64,000 nt of DNA from an uncultured Aquitalea sp. (GTDB lineage Bacteria > Pseudomonadota > Gammaproteobacteria > Burkholderiales > Chromobacteriaceae): the NCBI RefSeq assembly GCF_945957525.1, contig NZ_CAMFLA010000016.1, positions 21,435-85,434 on the forward strand, in the 5' to 3' direction. The notes below the pieces were generated by a model, which did no database searches, was not told the origin of the DNA, and saw only the letters and a program-made list of their open reading frames with translations. Position numbers and translations under genes: made by a program. This document shows, one piece after another, positions 8,995 through 17,721 of this stretch; within the stretch, counting starts at the first letter, position 1; the number at the start of each line of letters is the position of its first letter.

Positions 8995-9752
8995 CAGAAC
9001 TTGCAATTGGTCAGACTGAAATCAACATCCTGCTCAGTCTGGCGCGGGCGAGTCTCGCCGGTTACCGCGCTGACAAAACGGATATTGAGAGCGTATTTAT
9101 TGGCGGAGAGCTCAGGCAGCACATTCAACGCCGGATCATAGGCGACGCGGATCAACTGCACAATCTTGCCTCCGGACATTTGCTGGAATGCCCCGGCGCG
9201 GGCCACATAATGGTGCGTTTTCCCACCGTCGCGCAGAAGTTTAAGCAGAATGCGCGCAGCCTCTGCGGTTGGCATCAAAGGCCCCGCCCAGCGCTTCAGG
9301 TCTTGACGACGCTCCTCCGCCGGCTTTTGTTGCCAGAGGAAATAGGACGGCAGATCGAACTGGCACGTACCGCCGGGGATGCCGGCGCGCTGCTTGATGG
9401 CCATCAGCCACTCGTTCTCGCGCAAATGCTGGCCGAACTTGCCGGTAATGCCCAGCAACTGGGCCGAAGCCTGCTCGATATCCTCCAGCACGCGCTCCAG
9501 CGTATCTTCCGCCACATTGGGGTTTTCACGCAGCGGCTCGAGAATCTGCTTCTGCCGCTCCAGTTCTTGCAACAAATCGGCTTTCAGATCTGCACGCGAC
9601 GCAGTCTCCATCAGCTCGAACAACACCAGCAACCCGGCGTGGTGATCCAGCGGATGATCCTTGCCGAAGAAATAGGCCAGCCGCCCGTACAAATGCTCAA
9701 GCCTGAGCAAGGTACGAGTACGCTCGGTGACGGGAAACTCAAAACTGATCAC
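8994..9752 (-). CDS. zapD: cell division protein ZapD
   Basis: Cytoplasmic FtsZ-bundling protein that helps condense the Z ring. Its 252 residues match the family length. The sequence begins [24 protein letters not shown], characteristic of ZapD, and ends in the beta-rich domain. The start is read as GTG at 9752 with an AGAAGGG site upstream. It lies 39 bp after coaE and overlaps yacG at TGATG. Confidence 0.93.
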   Translation of the reverse strand: MISFEFPVTERTRTLLRLEHLYGRLAYFFGKDHPLDHHAGLLVLFELMETASRADLKADLLQELERQKQILEPLRENPNVAEDTLERVLEDIEQASAQLLGITGKFGQHLRENEWLMAIKQRAGIPGGTCQFDLPSYFLWQQKPAEERRQDLKRWAGPLMPTAEAARILLKLLRDGGKTHHYVARAGAFQQMSGGKIVQLIRVAYDPALNVLPELSANKYALNIRFVSAVTGETRPRQTEQDVDFSLTNCKF

Positions 9753-9791
9753 AGCACTTTTGCCCTTCTCGGTGGCTTGAAAAATGCCTTG

Positions 9792-10403
9792 TCACTGGCC
9801 GTTGGCAAGGTTTGCAAGATAATACTGGTGTTTCTGCTCAACTTGAAGCGCCAAGGCCTCCAAGCCTGCATTATTTTCGATGACATCGTCCGCCAGCGCC
9901 AACCTCCGCAGACGAGGCATTTGTGACGCAATGATCGCCTTTATCTGCTCATCGGGCAAACCGTTGCGCTTGCGCACCCGCTCAAGCTGCACCGACTCCA
10001 GGCAATCCACCACCAACGTCCTGCCCAGCAAGGGCCGGTATTCCGGATGCTCAAACAGCAGCGGCACCACCAGCAGCGCATAAGGCGCTTCCGCCTCAGC
10101 CAGCAAGCGTACGCTCTCCACATGGATCAGGGGATGCAGGATGGATTCCAAACGGGATTTGGCAGCAGCGTCGGCAAACACCAGCTCGCGCATGCCCGCA
10201 CGATTCATACTGCCGTCGGCATTGAGCATCGCATTGCCAAAGGCAGACATGATGGCTGGCATGGCCACGCCATGCGGGCCAGTCAGCGCATGAGCAATCA
10301 CATCGGTATCCACGACTGCCACACCACGTTCGGCAAACAGATTGGCAACGCTGGTTTTGCCTGACCCTATGCCACCAGTCAGCCCTACTACCTTAGAAAC
10401 CAT
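9792..10403 (-). CDS. coaE: dephospho-CoA kinase
   Basis: Catalyses the last step of coenzyme A synthesis, ATP-dependent phosphorylation of the 3'-hydroxyl of dephospho-CoA. The 203 residues carry the P-loop GLTGGIGSGKT at the N-terminus, the DTDVIAH motif, and the lid/CoA region (LVVPLLFE, RVRKRNGLP). ATG 10403 (MVSKVVGLTG) is chosen over an upstream in-frame start because it fits family N-termini. It overlaps the pilD stop by 11 bp, so it belongs to the pilBCD-coaE-zapD-yacG unit. Confidence 0.95.
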   Translation of the reverse strand: MVSKVVGLTGGIGSGKTSVANLFAERGVAVVDTDVIAHALTGPHGVAMPAIMSAFGNAMLNADGSMNRAGMRELVFADAAAKSRLESILHPLIHVESVRLLAEAEAPYALLVVPLLFEHPEYRPLLGRTLVVDCLESVQLERVRKRNGLPDEQIKAIIASQMPRLRRLALADDVIENNAGLEALALQVEQKHQYYLANLANGQ

Positions 10404-11262
10404 GCAAATACCAAGCCACAATGCCCGGCCCCCACAGCAGCGCAATCCAGCCTGCCGCGGCCAGGTAAGGCCCGAACGGCAACGGCTGGCCGCGTCCGTG
10501 ACGCGCCAGTAAAATCATCAGCACGCCGTAAACAGCACCCACCAAAGATGAAAGCAAGATGATCAGGGGCAGCATGGACCATCCAAGCCAGGCACCCAGA
10601 GCAGCCAACAGTTTGAAGTCGCCAAACCCCATCCCGTCCTTGCCGGTCGCCAGCTTGAAAATCCAGTAAACACTCCACAGGCTAAGATAGCCTGCCATCG
10701 CGCCAATCACGGCATCAGCCAGCGGTACGGCACCCGTGACAAGATTGAACAGCAAACCGGCCCACAGCAAGGGAAGCGTGAGGCTGTCCGGCAGCAACTG
10801 CGTATCAGCGTCAATGAAGGTGAGCGCCACCAACGCAGCCGTCAAAAAGAGATAACCTGGCAACGTCGCACTCCACCCTACTTTGCAAGCCACGACAGCA
10901 AAAAGAACCCCGGTCAGCAATTCCACCATGGGATAGCGAAAGCTGATACGGGCCTTGCAGGTGCCGCACTTGCCGCCCAAGGCCAAATAACTGAAAAGCG
11001 GAATGTTCTGCCAAGCCCGCACAGGAGCCTCGCACATCGGGCAGCGCGAGGGGGGGGTCATCAGGTTGAAGACAGGCAACGCCTCGCCGGAGCTTTGGCA
11101 GTCGCATAGATCAGCGCACTCTGCGCGCCACTGACGCTCCATCATGAGGGGAAGGCGATAGATCACCACATTCAGGAAACTGCCAATCAACAACCCCAGC
11201 ACCAAAACACACACAGACAACAGTAGCGGGCTGAGCGCCAGCATTTCCACAACAGACGACAT
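10393..11262 (-). CDS. pilD: type IV prepilin peptidase / N-methyltransferase PilD
   Basis: Inner-membrane aspartic protease that removes the leader of type IV prepilins (and often type II pseudopilins) and methylates the new N-terminus. The 289 residues show an N-terminal GSFLNVVIYRLP motif and two CxxC pairs (CPMC, CGTC) of the cytoplasmic methyltransferase loop. Multiple membrane helices follow, with catalytic Asp motifs FIDADTQLLPD and GMGFGDFKL. It starts 2 nt after the pilC stop. It probably also processes pilins made elsewhere, including any competence pilins. Confidence 0.96.
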   Translation of the reverse strand: MSSVVEMLALSPLLLSVCVLVLGLLIGSFLNVVIYRLPLMMERQWRAECADLCDCQSSGEALPVFNLMTPPSRCPMCEAPVRAWQNIPLFSYLALGGKCGTCKARISFRYPMVELLTGVLFAVVACKVGWSATLPGYLFLTAALVALTFIDADTQLLPDSLTLPLLWAGLLFNLVTGAVPLADAVIGAMAGYLSLWSVYWIFKLATGKDGMGFGDFKLLAALGAWLGWSMLPLIILLSSLVGAVYGVLMILLARHGRGQPLPFGPYLAAAGWIALLWGPGIVAWYLHGF

Positions 11263-11264
11263 AC

Positions 11265-12485
11265 TTAGCCCACCACCTGGCCCATTTTGAAAATCGGCAT
11301 GTACATGGCAATCACCAGACCACCAATCAGTACCCCCAGAATCACCATGATCACCGGTTCTAGCAGGCTGGACAGTGATGCCACGGCGTTATCGACTTCT
11401 TCTTCATAAAAGTCGGCAATCTTTTCCAGCATTTGATCCAGCGAGCCAGACTCCTCGCCGATAGAGGTCATCTGCAGCACCATGTTCGGGAAGAGATTGG
11501 TGCGTTGCATGGAGTAATTCAGCGTAGAGCCGGCGCTCACATCGGATTGAATCTGCTTGGTAGCCTCGCTATACACTTGGTTGCCCGAAGCCCCGCCCAC
11601 TGAGTCCAGCGCCTCAACCAAGGGCACGCCCGCCGCAAACAAAGTAGCCAGCGTGCGCGACCAGCGCGCGATGGTCGCCTTGCGGATGATATCGCCGATA
11701 ACAGGCAGCTTCAGCAGAATTCGGTCCATCTGCTCCTGCATCTTCGGCACACGCTTGAAGGCATAGAAGAAACCAAAAATTGCACCAAAAATGGTGCCGA
11801 ATATCAACCACCACCAATGCACAAAACCATCGGACAACCAGATGACGAACATGGTAGGCGCAGGCAAGTTGGCGCCGAAGCTGGAGAAAAGATCCTTGAA
11901 CGCAGGAATCACGTAAATCATGATCACTGCGGTAATGATGAAAGCGGTCGCGATAATCGCGGAAGGGTAAATCAGGGCGGATTTGATCTTGCCCTTGATC
12001 GCCAGCACCTTTTCTTTGTAGGTGGCCAGTTTGTCCAGCAGCGAGTCCAGTACACCGCCCGTCTCACCAGCAGCGATCAAGTTGCAGAACAGCTTGTCGA
12101 AATACAGCGGTTTCTTGCGGAATGCCTCCGCCAGCGACAAACCAGTTTCCACATCCGCACGCACCTCAAGCAACATCTTGGTGACGGCCGGATTGCCATG
12201 CCCCTTGGCGGAAATATCGAAAGCCTGCAGCAAAGGTACGCCAGCGCGCATCATGGTGGACAGCTGCCGGGTGAACAGCGCAATATCCTTCTCGGTGATC
12301 TTGCGCCCAAAGCCTCCGCGACGGCGCTTCACCTTCAAGACATTGATGCCTTGCCGGCGCAGCTGGGTTTTCGCAACGTTTTCGCTTTCTGCGCGCAACT
12401 CCCCACGCACCACCTTACCTGCACGATCCTTGCCTTCCCATTCCCAGATAAAACCCGGGGTCGCCTTTTTAGCCACGGTAGCCAT
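11265..12485 (-). CDS. pilC: type IV pilus inner-membrane platform protein PilC
   Basis: Platform protein on which the extension and retraction ATPases act. The 406 residues contain two T2SS-F repeats: the first has LFTRQLSTMMRAGVPLLQAF and the second has RTLATLFAAGVPLVEALDSVGG. Three hydrophobic segments (ALIYPSAIIATAFIITAVIM, the WWWLIFGTIFGAIFGFF region and the C-terminal VIMVILGVLIGGLVIAMYMP) are membrane spans. It lies between pilB and pilD in the same transcript, 26 bp behind pilB. Confidence 0.96.
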   Translation of the reverse strand: MATVAKKATPGFIWEWEGKDRAGKVVRGELRAESENVAKTQLRRQGINVLKVKRRRGGFGRKITEKDIALFTRQLSTMMRAGVPLLQAFDISAKGHGNPAVTKMLLEVRADVETGLSLAEAFRKKPLYFDKLFCNLIAAGETGGVLDSLLDKLATYKEKVLAIKGKIKSALIYPSAIIATAFIITAVIMIYVIPAFKDLFSSFGANLPAPTMFVIWLSDGFVHWWWLIFGTIFGAIFGFFYAFKRVPKMQEQMDRILLKLPVIGDIIRKATIARWSRTLATLFAAGVPLVEALDSVGGASGNQVYSEATKQIQSDVSAGSTLNYSMQRTNLFPNMVLQMTSIGEESGSLDQMLEKIADFYEEEVDNAVASLSSLLEPVIMVILGVLIGGLVIAMYMPIFKMGQVVG

Positions 12486-12511
12486 CTTTATTCTCTTTGC
12501 AGGTTATCCGG

Positions 12512-14227
12512 TCACTCGTTAGTCACAGCTTCAATTTCCGACAGCGATGTCACACCCTTCATGACCTTGAGCAGACCGGCTTGGCGCAGATCCACCATGC
12601 CCTCTTTACGGGCCAGGTCAGCAATATCAATCGCCGTGCCATTTTGCATGATCAGTCGGGTGATTGCATCAGAGATGGGCATTACTTCGTAAATGCCTGT
12701 TCGTCCTTTATAGCCTGAACCTCGGCATTCCTCGCATCCGGCAGGGCCGTAGGGCTTCCAAGAACCATCAAGTTGCTCTTTGGAGAAGCCTGCGCGCAGC
12801 AGTGCCTCTTCCGGGATATCAATCGGTTTCTTGCAATGATTGCACAGGCGTCGCGCAAGACGCTGAGCCATGATCAGCAAGACCGAGCTTGCCACGTTGA
12901 AAGGTGCGACGCCCATATTCAATAAACGCGTCAGCGTCGCGGGTGCATTGTTGGTGTGCAGCGTGGAAAATACCATGTGACCCGTCTGCGCAGCCTTGAT
13001 GGAAATGTCCGCCGTCTCGAAGTCGCGAATTTCACCCACCATGATCACATCCGGATCTTGCCGCAAAAACGCCTTCAACGCGGATGCAAACGTCAGGCCG
13101 GCCTTTTCATTGACATTCACCTGATTGATGCCTGGCAAGTTGATTTCGACCGGGTCTTCCGCAGTGGAAATATTGATGTCCGGCTTGTTGAGGATATTCA
13201 GGCAGGTGTACAAGGAAACGGTCTTACCACTACCCGTAGGCCCTGTTACTAGTACCATGCCGTAAGGCCGAGCGATGGCATCCAGCAACAATTTTTTCTG
13301 CATGGGCTCAAAGCCGAGCTGCTCAATGTCCAGCGATGCCGCCGACGCATCGAGGATACGCATCACGATCTTCTCACCGTACAAGGTAGGCAAGGTACTG
13401 ACACGAAAATCAATGGAGTGGGTCTTGGATATGACCAGCTTCAGACGACCGTCCTGAGGCACCCTCTTTTCTGAAATATCCAGCCGCGATATCACCTTGA
13501 TGCGGGAGGCTATTTTTTCCTTCAACAGCAGGGGCGGCTGCGCGATTTCCTTGAGGATGCCATCCACGCGATAGCGAATACGGTAGAACTTTTCATAAGG
13601 CTCAAAATGGATATCAGATGCGCCACCGTTGATCGCATCCAGCAATACCTTGTGAATGAATTTTACGACAGGGGCATCATCAACATCGGGCTGAGTCGCA
13701 TCAGAGGCCGCAGGCGCAGCATCCGGGTCGACAAACTCAAGATCGCCGAAATCTTCCTGAGCCAGTGAGTTGATGGCGGCATTGGCGTCCTCCGTATACT
13801 TGCCAATCACCTTTGACAGCTTGTCGTCCTCGACCACCACCACTTCCACCGTCATGCCGGTCTTGAAAGTGATAGCGTGAAAAGCTGAGGTTTGCGTGGG
13901 ATCCGAAGTACCAATGTAAAGCTTGTTGCCACGCTTGAACAAAGGAACCAAGCGCCGGCTGCCGATTAGCTCATCATCCACCAGCCCCTTGGGTAACTGG
14001 GAAGGATCAATGGCCCCCATATCCAGCAGCGGGTATCCAAACACCTTGGAGGCGAATGAAGCCACCTCACCCGCGCCCATTTTCTTGCTGGCGATCAACT
14101 GCTCAACAAAACTAATGTTTGACGCTTGAGCCTGCTTCTGAATGGCCTCTGCATCCTGCAACAACAAGGCATTGTTTTGCACCAAAGCACGACCCAGACC
14201 GGAAATCCCTGCAGACGCATCCATCAA
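12512..14227 (-). CDS. pilB: type IV pilus assembly ATPase PilB (PilF in Neisseria)
   Basis: Hexameric secretion ATPase that powers pilus extension, and therefore twitching and DNA uptake. The 571 residues have the GspE N-terminal domain in the first ~150 residues and the ATPase core with Walker A GPTGSGKT. The Asp/His boxes (RAILRQDPDVIMVGEIRD-like and TGHMVFSTLHTN) follow, then a zinc finger with CNHC and CEEC. It begins with two consecutive ATG codons. The first is given; the second may be used instead. It heads the pilB-pilC-pilD-coaE-zapD-yacG operon. Confidence 0.96.
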   Translation of the reverse strand: MMDASAGISGLGRALVQNNALLLQDAEAIQKQAQASNISFVEQLIASKKMGAGEVASFASKVFGYPLLDMGAIDPSQLPKGLVDDELIGSRRLVPLFKRGNKLYIGTSDPTQTSAFHAITFKTGMTVEVVVVEDDKLSKVIGKYTEDANAAINSLAQEDFGDLEFVDPDAAPAASDATQPDVDDAPVVKFIHKVLLDAINGGASDIHFEPYEKFYRIRYRVDGILKEIAQPPLLLKEKIASRIKVISRLDISEKRVPQDGRLKLVISKTHSIDFRVSTLPTLYGEKIVMRILDASAASLDIEQLGFEPMQKKLLLDAIARPYGMVLVTGPTGSGKTVSLYTCLNILNKPDINISTAEDPVEINLPGINQVNVNEKAGLTFASALKAFLRQDPDVIMVGEIRDFETADISIKAAQTGHMVFSTLHTNNAPATLTRLLNMGVAPFNVASSVLLIMAQRLARRLCNHCKKPIDIPEEALLRAGFSKEQLDGSWKPYGPAGCEECRGSGYKGRTGIYEVMPISDAITRLIMQNGTAIDIADLARKEGMVDLRQAGLLKVMKGVTSLSEIEAVTNE

Positions 14228-14275
14228 GCACCCTCACAAAACAGTTGCGCAGCGTAGTCGCCGCCAGTTGCAGCA

Positions 14276-14307
14276 ATTATAAGCTCATGTCGCAACAATA
14301 GGGTCAA
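14276..14307 (-). promoter_or_regulatory. candidate pilB promoter
   Basis: A perfect TATAAT (14281-14276) lies 48 bp before pilB on the minus strand. The nearest -35-like element, TTGACC (14307-14302), has a 20-bp spacer, longer than ideal, so activator help or a different -35 is possible. Confidence 0.45.
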
Positions 14308-14346
14308 CTCTAAGCAAGCGACGATCACAAGTTGAATAGACATGAA

Positions 14347-14372
14347 AAAAGGACTGCCGAAGCAGTCCTTTT
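14347..14372 (-). terminator. porin terminator
   Basis: An 11-bp stem AAAAGGACTGC/GCAGTCCTTTT with loop CGAA lies 27 bp after the porin stop. T-rich DNA follows on the minus strand. Confidence 0.9.
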
Positions 14373-14398
14373 CAAACTAACTAACTCTGAAATCAGAA

Positions 14399-15448
14399 TT
14401 AGAAGTTGTGGATCAGGCCAACGCCCAGGGAGCTTTCGCTCGGGGTGTCACCCTTCCAGCTTACATGGCCGTAAGCGCCGTACACGCTGGTGCGCTTGGA
14501 CAGATCGTAGTTCAGACCAGCAACCCACTGGCTATAGCCGGTGTTGTCGATAGTATTGCTATCCACGGAAATGTTTTTGCCCTTGGCATAGCTCAGGTAC
14601 GGGGTCAGGGCACCAAAGGTATAACCAGCGGTCAGTGCGTACTCCTTAGTCTTAACCTTGGCATTACCTGCGGAGGCACCAGCAGCCAGATCAGCACTGT
14701 AGAACTGACCAGCCAAGTCGTAACCTTGGGTCTGCTGATAGCCAAAGGCTACGTACAGATTGTTAGCATTGTAACCGGCTTCCAGACGGTGCCAAGACTG
14801 AATGGTGCCCAGTTCCTGAGCAGAACCCCAGTGCTGGTAGTTGTACTTACCGAAGAAACCGGAGTTTTCGTAGCTCAGACCCAAGTTCCAAGTCTGGTTG
14901 TTGGTATTGGAACCGTTAACCAGCTTACGAGTTTCATCGGTACCGTACAGCAGGGAGCCGTTGAAACCAGCCAGATTCGGAGTGTCGTAGCGGACGGCGT
15001 TGTTAACGCGACCGTCCAGACGGGTGAAGTAGCCCAGACCTGCAACACTCTTGCCGGAATAATAACCCGGGTCAACTTGCTCCATGTCGGAGTTAGCATA
15101 GTTGGACAACTTACCCAGACGGAACTTACCGAAAGCACCTTCCAGGCCAACGAAAGTGTCGCGAGTGCCAAAACCGGTGTTGCTGGAACCGTCAACATTT
15201 ACACGGTTCTCAACTTGCCAGATAGCCTTCAGGCCATTGCCCAGATCTTCATTGCCCTTGAAACCGATGCGGGAAGTCCAGTCGTTGATCTGAGTGTTGC
15301 TCTTCAGGTTGCCATTGGCATCGGTAACGCCAGCAGCGTAGGTTTTGTTGCTTTCGATACCACCACGGATGGAACCGTACAGGGTAACGTCAGCCATTGC
15401 GGCGGCCGGGATGGCTGCAATAGCCAGAGCGATCAGCTTCTTGTTCAT
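14399..15448 (-). CDS. outer-membrane general porin (Neisseria/Comamonas type)
   Basis: Trimeric 16-strand beta-barrel porin for passive uptake of small solutes. The 349 residues start with a signal peptide (MKK-like positive start, cleavage after AAAMA before DVTLYGSI) and end in Phe (GVGLIHNF), the outer-membrane assembly signal. The pore-constriction region NRVNVDGSSNTGFGTRDTFVGL and the PEFG-like loop are typical of the betaproteobacterial family. GAAAGGAATTAGCG precedes the ATG. The untranslated leader appears to be about 110 nt or longer. Specificity cannot be assigned. Confidence 0.93.
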   Translation of the reverse strand: MNKKLIALAIAAIPAAAMADVTLYGSIRGGIESNKTYAAGVTDANGNLKSNTQINDWTSRIGFKGNEDLGNGLKAIWQVENRVNVDGSSNTGFGTRDTFVGLEGAFGKFRLGKLSNYANSDMEQVDPGYYSGKSVAGLGYFTRLDGRVNNAVRYDTPNLAGFNGSLLYGTDETRKLVNGSNTNNQTWNLGLSYENSGFFGKYNYQHWGSAQELGTIQSWHRLEAGYNANNLYVAFGYQQTQGYDLAGQFYSADLAAGASAGNAKVKTKEYALTAGYTFGALTPYLSYAKGKNISVDSNTIDNTGYSQWVAGLNYDLSKRTSVYGAYGHVSWKGDTPSESSLGVGLIHNF

Positions 15449-15794
15449 CGCTAATTCCTTTCGAAGTCAGTTCAATGTAGTCCTGTTAGATTGCCGGCCA
15501 TCAAGATTGACGACTGGCCTCCGGACATTTTCTCACCACCGGTTTCCCGGCAAGTTGCTGATCGAAATATAAAGCGCTCGTTGCAAAAATACAAAAGGGC
15601 TCGGCAGCACTCGGCCAGACACGCAGCACGACAATGGCAAAAAATTATAATAAGCAATTGAAAAATATACGTTTTTACAAAAATCAAAATCAAAAAACAG
15701 CAGAGACAAAAAAACAACACCACTGTAAAAGTGTTGCAAAAACACCCACAAATGCCAATCTTCACCCCATTAAACACTTGGAAAAGACCTGCAA
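15449..15794. other. 346-bp gene-free, AT-rich divergent regulatory region between porin and phr
   Basis: No credible ORF. The left half holds the porin leader and the right half is strongly AT-rich with many A-runs (15640-15780). An ATTATAAT palindrome at 15644-15651 provides TATAAT on both strands. A small hairpin (15715-15736) followed on the minus strand by seven Ts looks like a terminator against antisense transcription. The layout fits a strong porin promoter and a weaker phr promoter. Confidence 0.6.
15566..15594 (-). promoter_or_regulatory. candidate porin promoter
   Basis: Minus-strand TTGTAT (15594-15589) and TATATT (15571-15566) with a 17-bp spacer. A second possible -10, TATAAT at 15649-15644, would give a longer leader. 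Confidence 0.4.
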
Positions 15795-17201
15795 ATGACA
15801 CAGCCCAGCGCTCTGTTCTGGTTTCGCCGTGACTTGCGCACCGAGGACAACCGCGGCCTGTACGAGGCCCTTGCAAAGCACAACCAGGTTTATTGCGCCT
15901 TCATTCTGGACAGCTCAATCCTGGACCCTCTGCCCCGTCAGGATCGGCGCGTGGACTTCATCATGGCAAGCCTGCAGTCCCTCCAGCTTGAACTGCGCCA
16001 ACATGGTGGCGAGCTGCTGGTACGACATGGACTACCTATAGAAGAGATCCCTCGACTGGCTCGCGACCTTGGCGTCGATTGCGTTTACGCCAATAAAGAT
16101 TACGAACCCGCGACCATCCTGCGAGACAGACGCGTCAGCGAGCTGCTGGAGGCCGAGGGCCGGCGTCTGTCCTTATATAAGGATCATGTGGTTTTTGAGG
16201 AGGATGAAATCCTGACAGCCGCAAGCCGGCCTTATACCGTGTTCACCCCCTATAAAAACAATTGGCAGAAGAAAGTGCGCCATCTGGATCTGGAGGTGGC
16301 AGACTCAGCCAGCATGCTTCACAAGCTGGCGCAGCATCCGGCTACCGATCTGCCCGCCTTGCAGGATTTCGGCTTTGAAAGCAGCGATCTGTCTTCGCTG
16401 CCGATCGCGCCGGGCAGTACCGGGGCAAGAGTGCTACTGGATGACTTCAGCGATCGGATAGAACACTACAAAACGCTGCGGGACTTTCCTTCGGTTAAAG
16501 GCGTTTCCTATCTGTCGGCTCACTTGCGCTTCGGTACGATCTCAATCCGACAGTTGGCCAGACTGGCATATGAAAGACAAAACGCCGGCGCAGACTGCTG
16601 GCTTGGGGAGCTGATTTGGCGCGATTTCTATCAGCAGTTTCTTTGGCATTTTCCGAACGTCGCCAAGCAGAGCTTCAAGCCCGAGTACCAAAACCTAGCC
16701 TACGAAAATAATGAGGAGTGGTTTGCCGCGTGGAAAGAAGGACGCACCGGCTACCCGATCGTTGACGCAGCCATGCGCCAGTTGCTGCATAGCGGTTATA
16801 TGCACAACCGCCTTCGCATGATTGTGGCCAGTTTCCTGGTAAAAGATCTGCTGATTGACTGGCGATGGGGGGAGGCGTGGTTTGCTGAAAAGTTACTGGA
16901 CTTCGACCTGGCGGCCAACAACGGCGGTTGGCAATGGTCGGCCTCCACGGGCTGCGACGCACAGCCCTATTTCCGTATTTTCAATCCGGTAAGTCAGTCA
17001 GAAAAGTTCGACCCGCAAGGCAAGCTCATCCGCCGCTATGTGCCAGAGCTGGCAGCCTTCGATGACAAAGCCATCCACGCCCCTTGGCAAGCAAAGACAA
17101 CGCCCCCAGGTTTCCGATTGGGCTTGGACTACCCACACCCCATCGTCGATCATGCGGTGCAGAGAGAAAAGGCGCTGGCCCTCTTCGGCAAACCTGCATA
17201 A
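15795..17201 (+). CDS. phrB: deoxyribodipyrimidine (CPD) photolyase
   Basis: Light-driven repair of cyclobutane pyrimidine dimers, FAD-dependent with an antenna cofactor. The 468 residues begin ALFWFRRDLRTEDNRGL, the alpha/beta antenna domain. The FAD-binding helical domain includes FPSVKGVSYLSAHLRFGTIS, GRTGYPIVDAAMRQL and MHNRLRMIVASFLVKDLL. The signature AANNGGWQWSASTGCDAQPY and FNPVSQSEKFD follow. Its length and motifs fit class I PhrB. It has its own terminator and no operon partners. A GTTTGCCGAA copy lies at its 3' end in reverse orientation. Confidence 0.96.
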   Translation: MTQPSALFWFRRDLRTEDNRGLYEALAKHNQVYCAFILDSSILDPLPRQDRRVDFIMASLQSLQLELRQHGGELLVRHGLPIEEIPRLARDLGVDCVYANKDYEPATILRDRRVSELLEAEGRRLSLYKDHVVFEEDEILTAASRPYTVFTPYKNNWQKKVRHLDLEVADSASMLHKLAQHPATDLPALQDFGFESSDLSSLPIAPGSTGARVLLDDFSDRIEHYKTLRDFPSVKGVSYLSAHLRFGTISIRQLARLAYERQNAGADCWLGELIWRDFYQQFLWHFPNVAKQSFKPEYQNLAYENNEEWFAAWKEGRTGYPIVDAAMRQLLHSGYMHNRLRMIVASFLVKDLLIDWRWGEAWFAEKLLDFDLAANNGGWQWSASTGCDAQPYFRIFNPVSQSEKFDPQGKLIRRYVPELAAFDDKAIHAPWQAKTTPPGFRLGLDYPHPIVDHAVQREKALALFGKPA

Positions 17202-17215
17202 ACGCACAATGCAAA

Positions 17216-17237
17216 AAGCCCGGCCAAAGCCGGGCTT
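17216..17237. terminator. bidirectional terminator between phrB and comEA
   Basis: A 9-bp stem AAGCCCGGC/GCCGGGCTT with loop CAAA is flanked by T-rich DNA on the plus side and by an A-run (T-run for minus transcripts) on the other. It serves both convergent genes. Confidence 0.88.
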
Positions 17238-17259
17238 CTGTTTCTTTATTGCACCTTGT

Positions 17260-17661
17260 TCAAGGCTTCTTGGCCACGGACTTAGAGGCGTCCTTCTTGG
17301 CCGGTTTTGCCGGCGCTGCCGGCTTAGCCGTCGCGGCGGGAGCGGCTGCCGGTTTGTTGGCCGCCGCAGGTGCGCCACTCTTGGCCGCTGCTGCGGGCGC
17401 AGTCGTAGCGCCGCTCACTGCGATATCCTTGCGCAGCTTCTCCAGGGTTTTATCGCCAATGCCGGAGACGTTTTTCAAATCATCTACACTCTTGAAAGCA
17501 CCGTTCTTAGCGCGGTAATCAATGATGGCCTTAGCCTTCACCGGGCCGATGCCATTCAGGGACTCAAGTTGCTCCTGAGTAGCCGTATTGATATTGACGG
17601 CGGCGAAAGCAGATGCGCAAACAAACAGGAAACCCAACAAGGCGGCAAGCAGTTTCTTCAT
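17260..17661 (-). CDS. ComEA-like helix-hairpin-helix DNA-binding protein with Ala/Pro/Lys tail
   Basis: Predicted exported DNA-binding protein. In transforming bacteria ComEA binds incoming DNA in the periplasm and ratchets it in. The 133 residues have a signal peptide (MKKLLAALLGFLFVCASAFA) and two helix-hairpin-helix motifs (NINTATQEQLESLNGIGPVKA and FKSVDDLKNVSGIGDKTLEKL). A low-complexity tail of ~55 residues rich in A, P and K follows. The start at 17661 has AAGGAG upstream; a longer in-frame ORF is not needed. The basic tail is unusual for ComEA and could add DNA affinity. It is transcribed away from the cytochrome-assembly gene 60 bp upstream. Confidence 0.85.
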   Translation of the reverse strand: MKKLLAALLGFLFVCASAFAAVNINTATQEQLESLNGIGPVKAKAIIDYRAKNGAFKSVDDLKNVSGIGDKTLEKLRKDIAVSGATTAPAAAAKSGAPAAANKPAAAPAATAKPAAPAKPAKKDASKSVAKKP

Positions 17662-17721
17662 GAACGACTCCTTCGTTTCGACAAGATTTAAGCAGCTCGC
17701 CACAGGGTTTGACTCCTGAGG

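Noticed and set aside
9663..9672. Near copies of the 10-mer (for example CTTGCCGAAG here)
   Set aside because: They differ by one or more bases and were left out so that the count of 20 rests on exact matches only.
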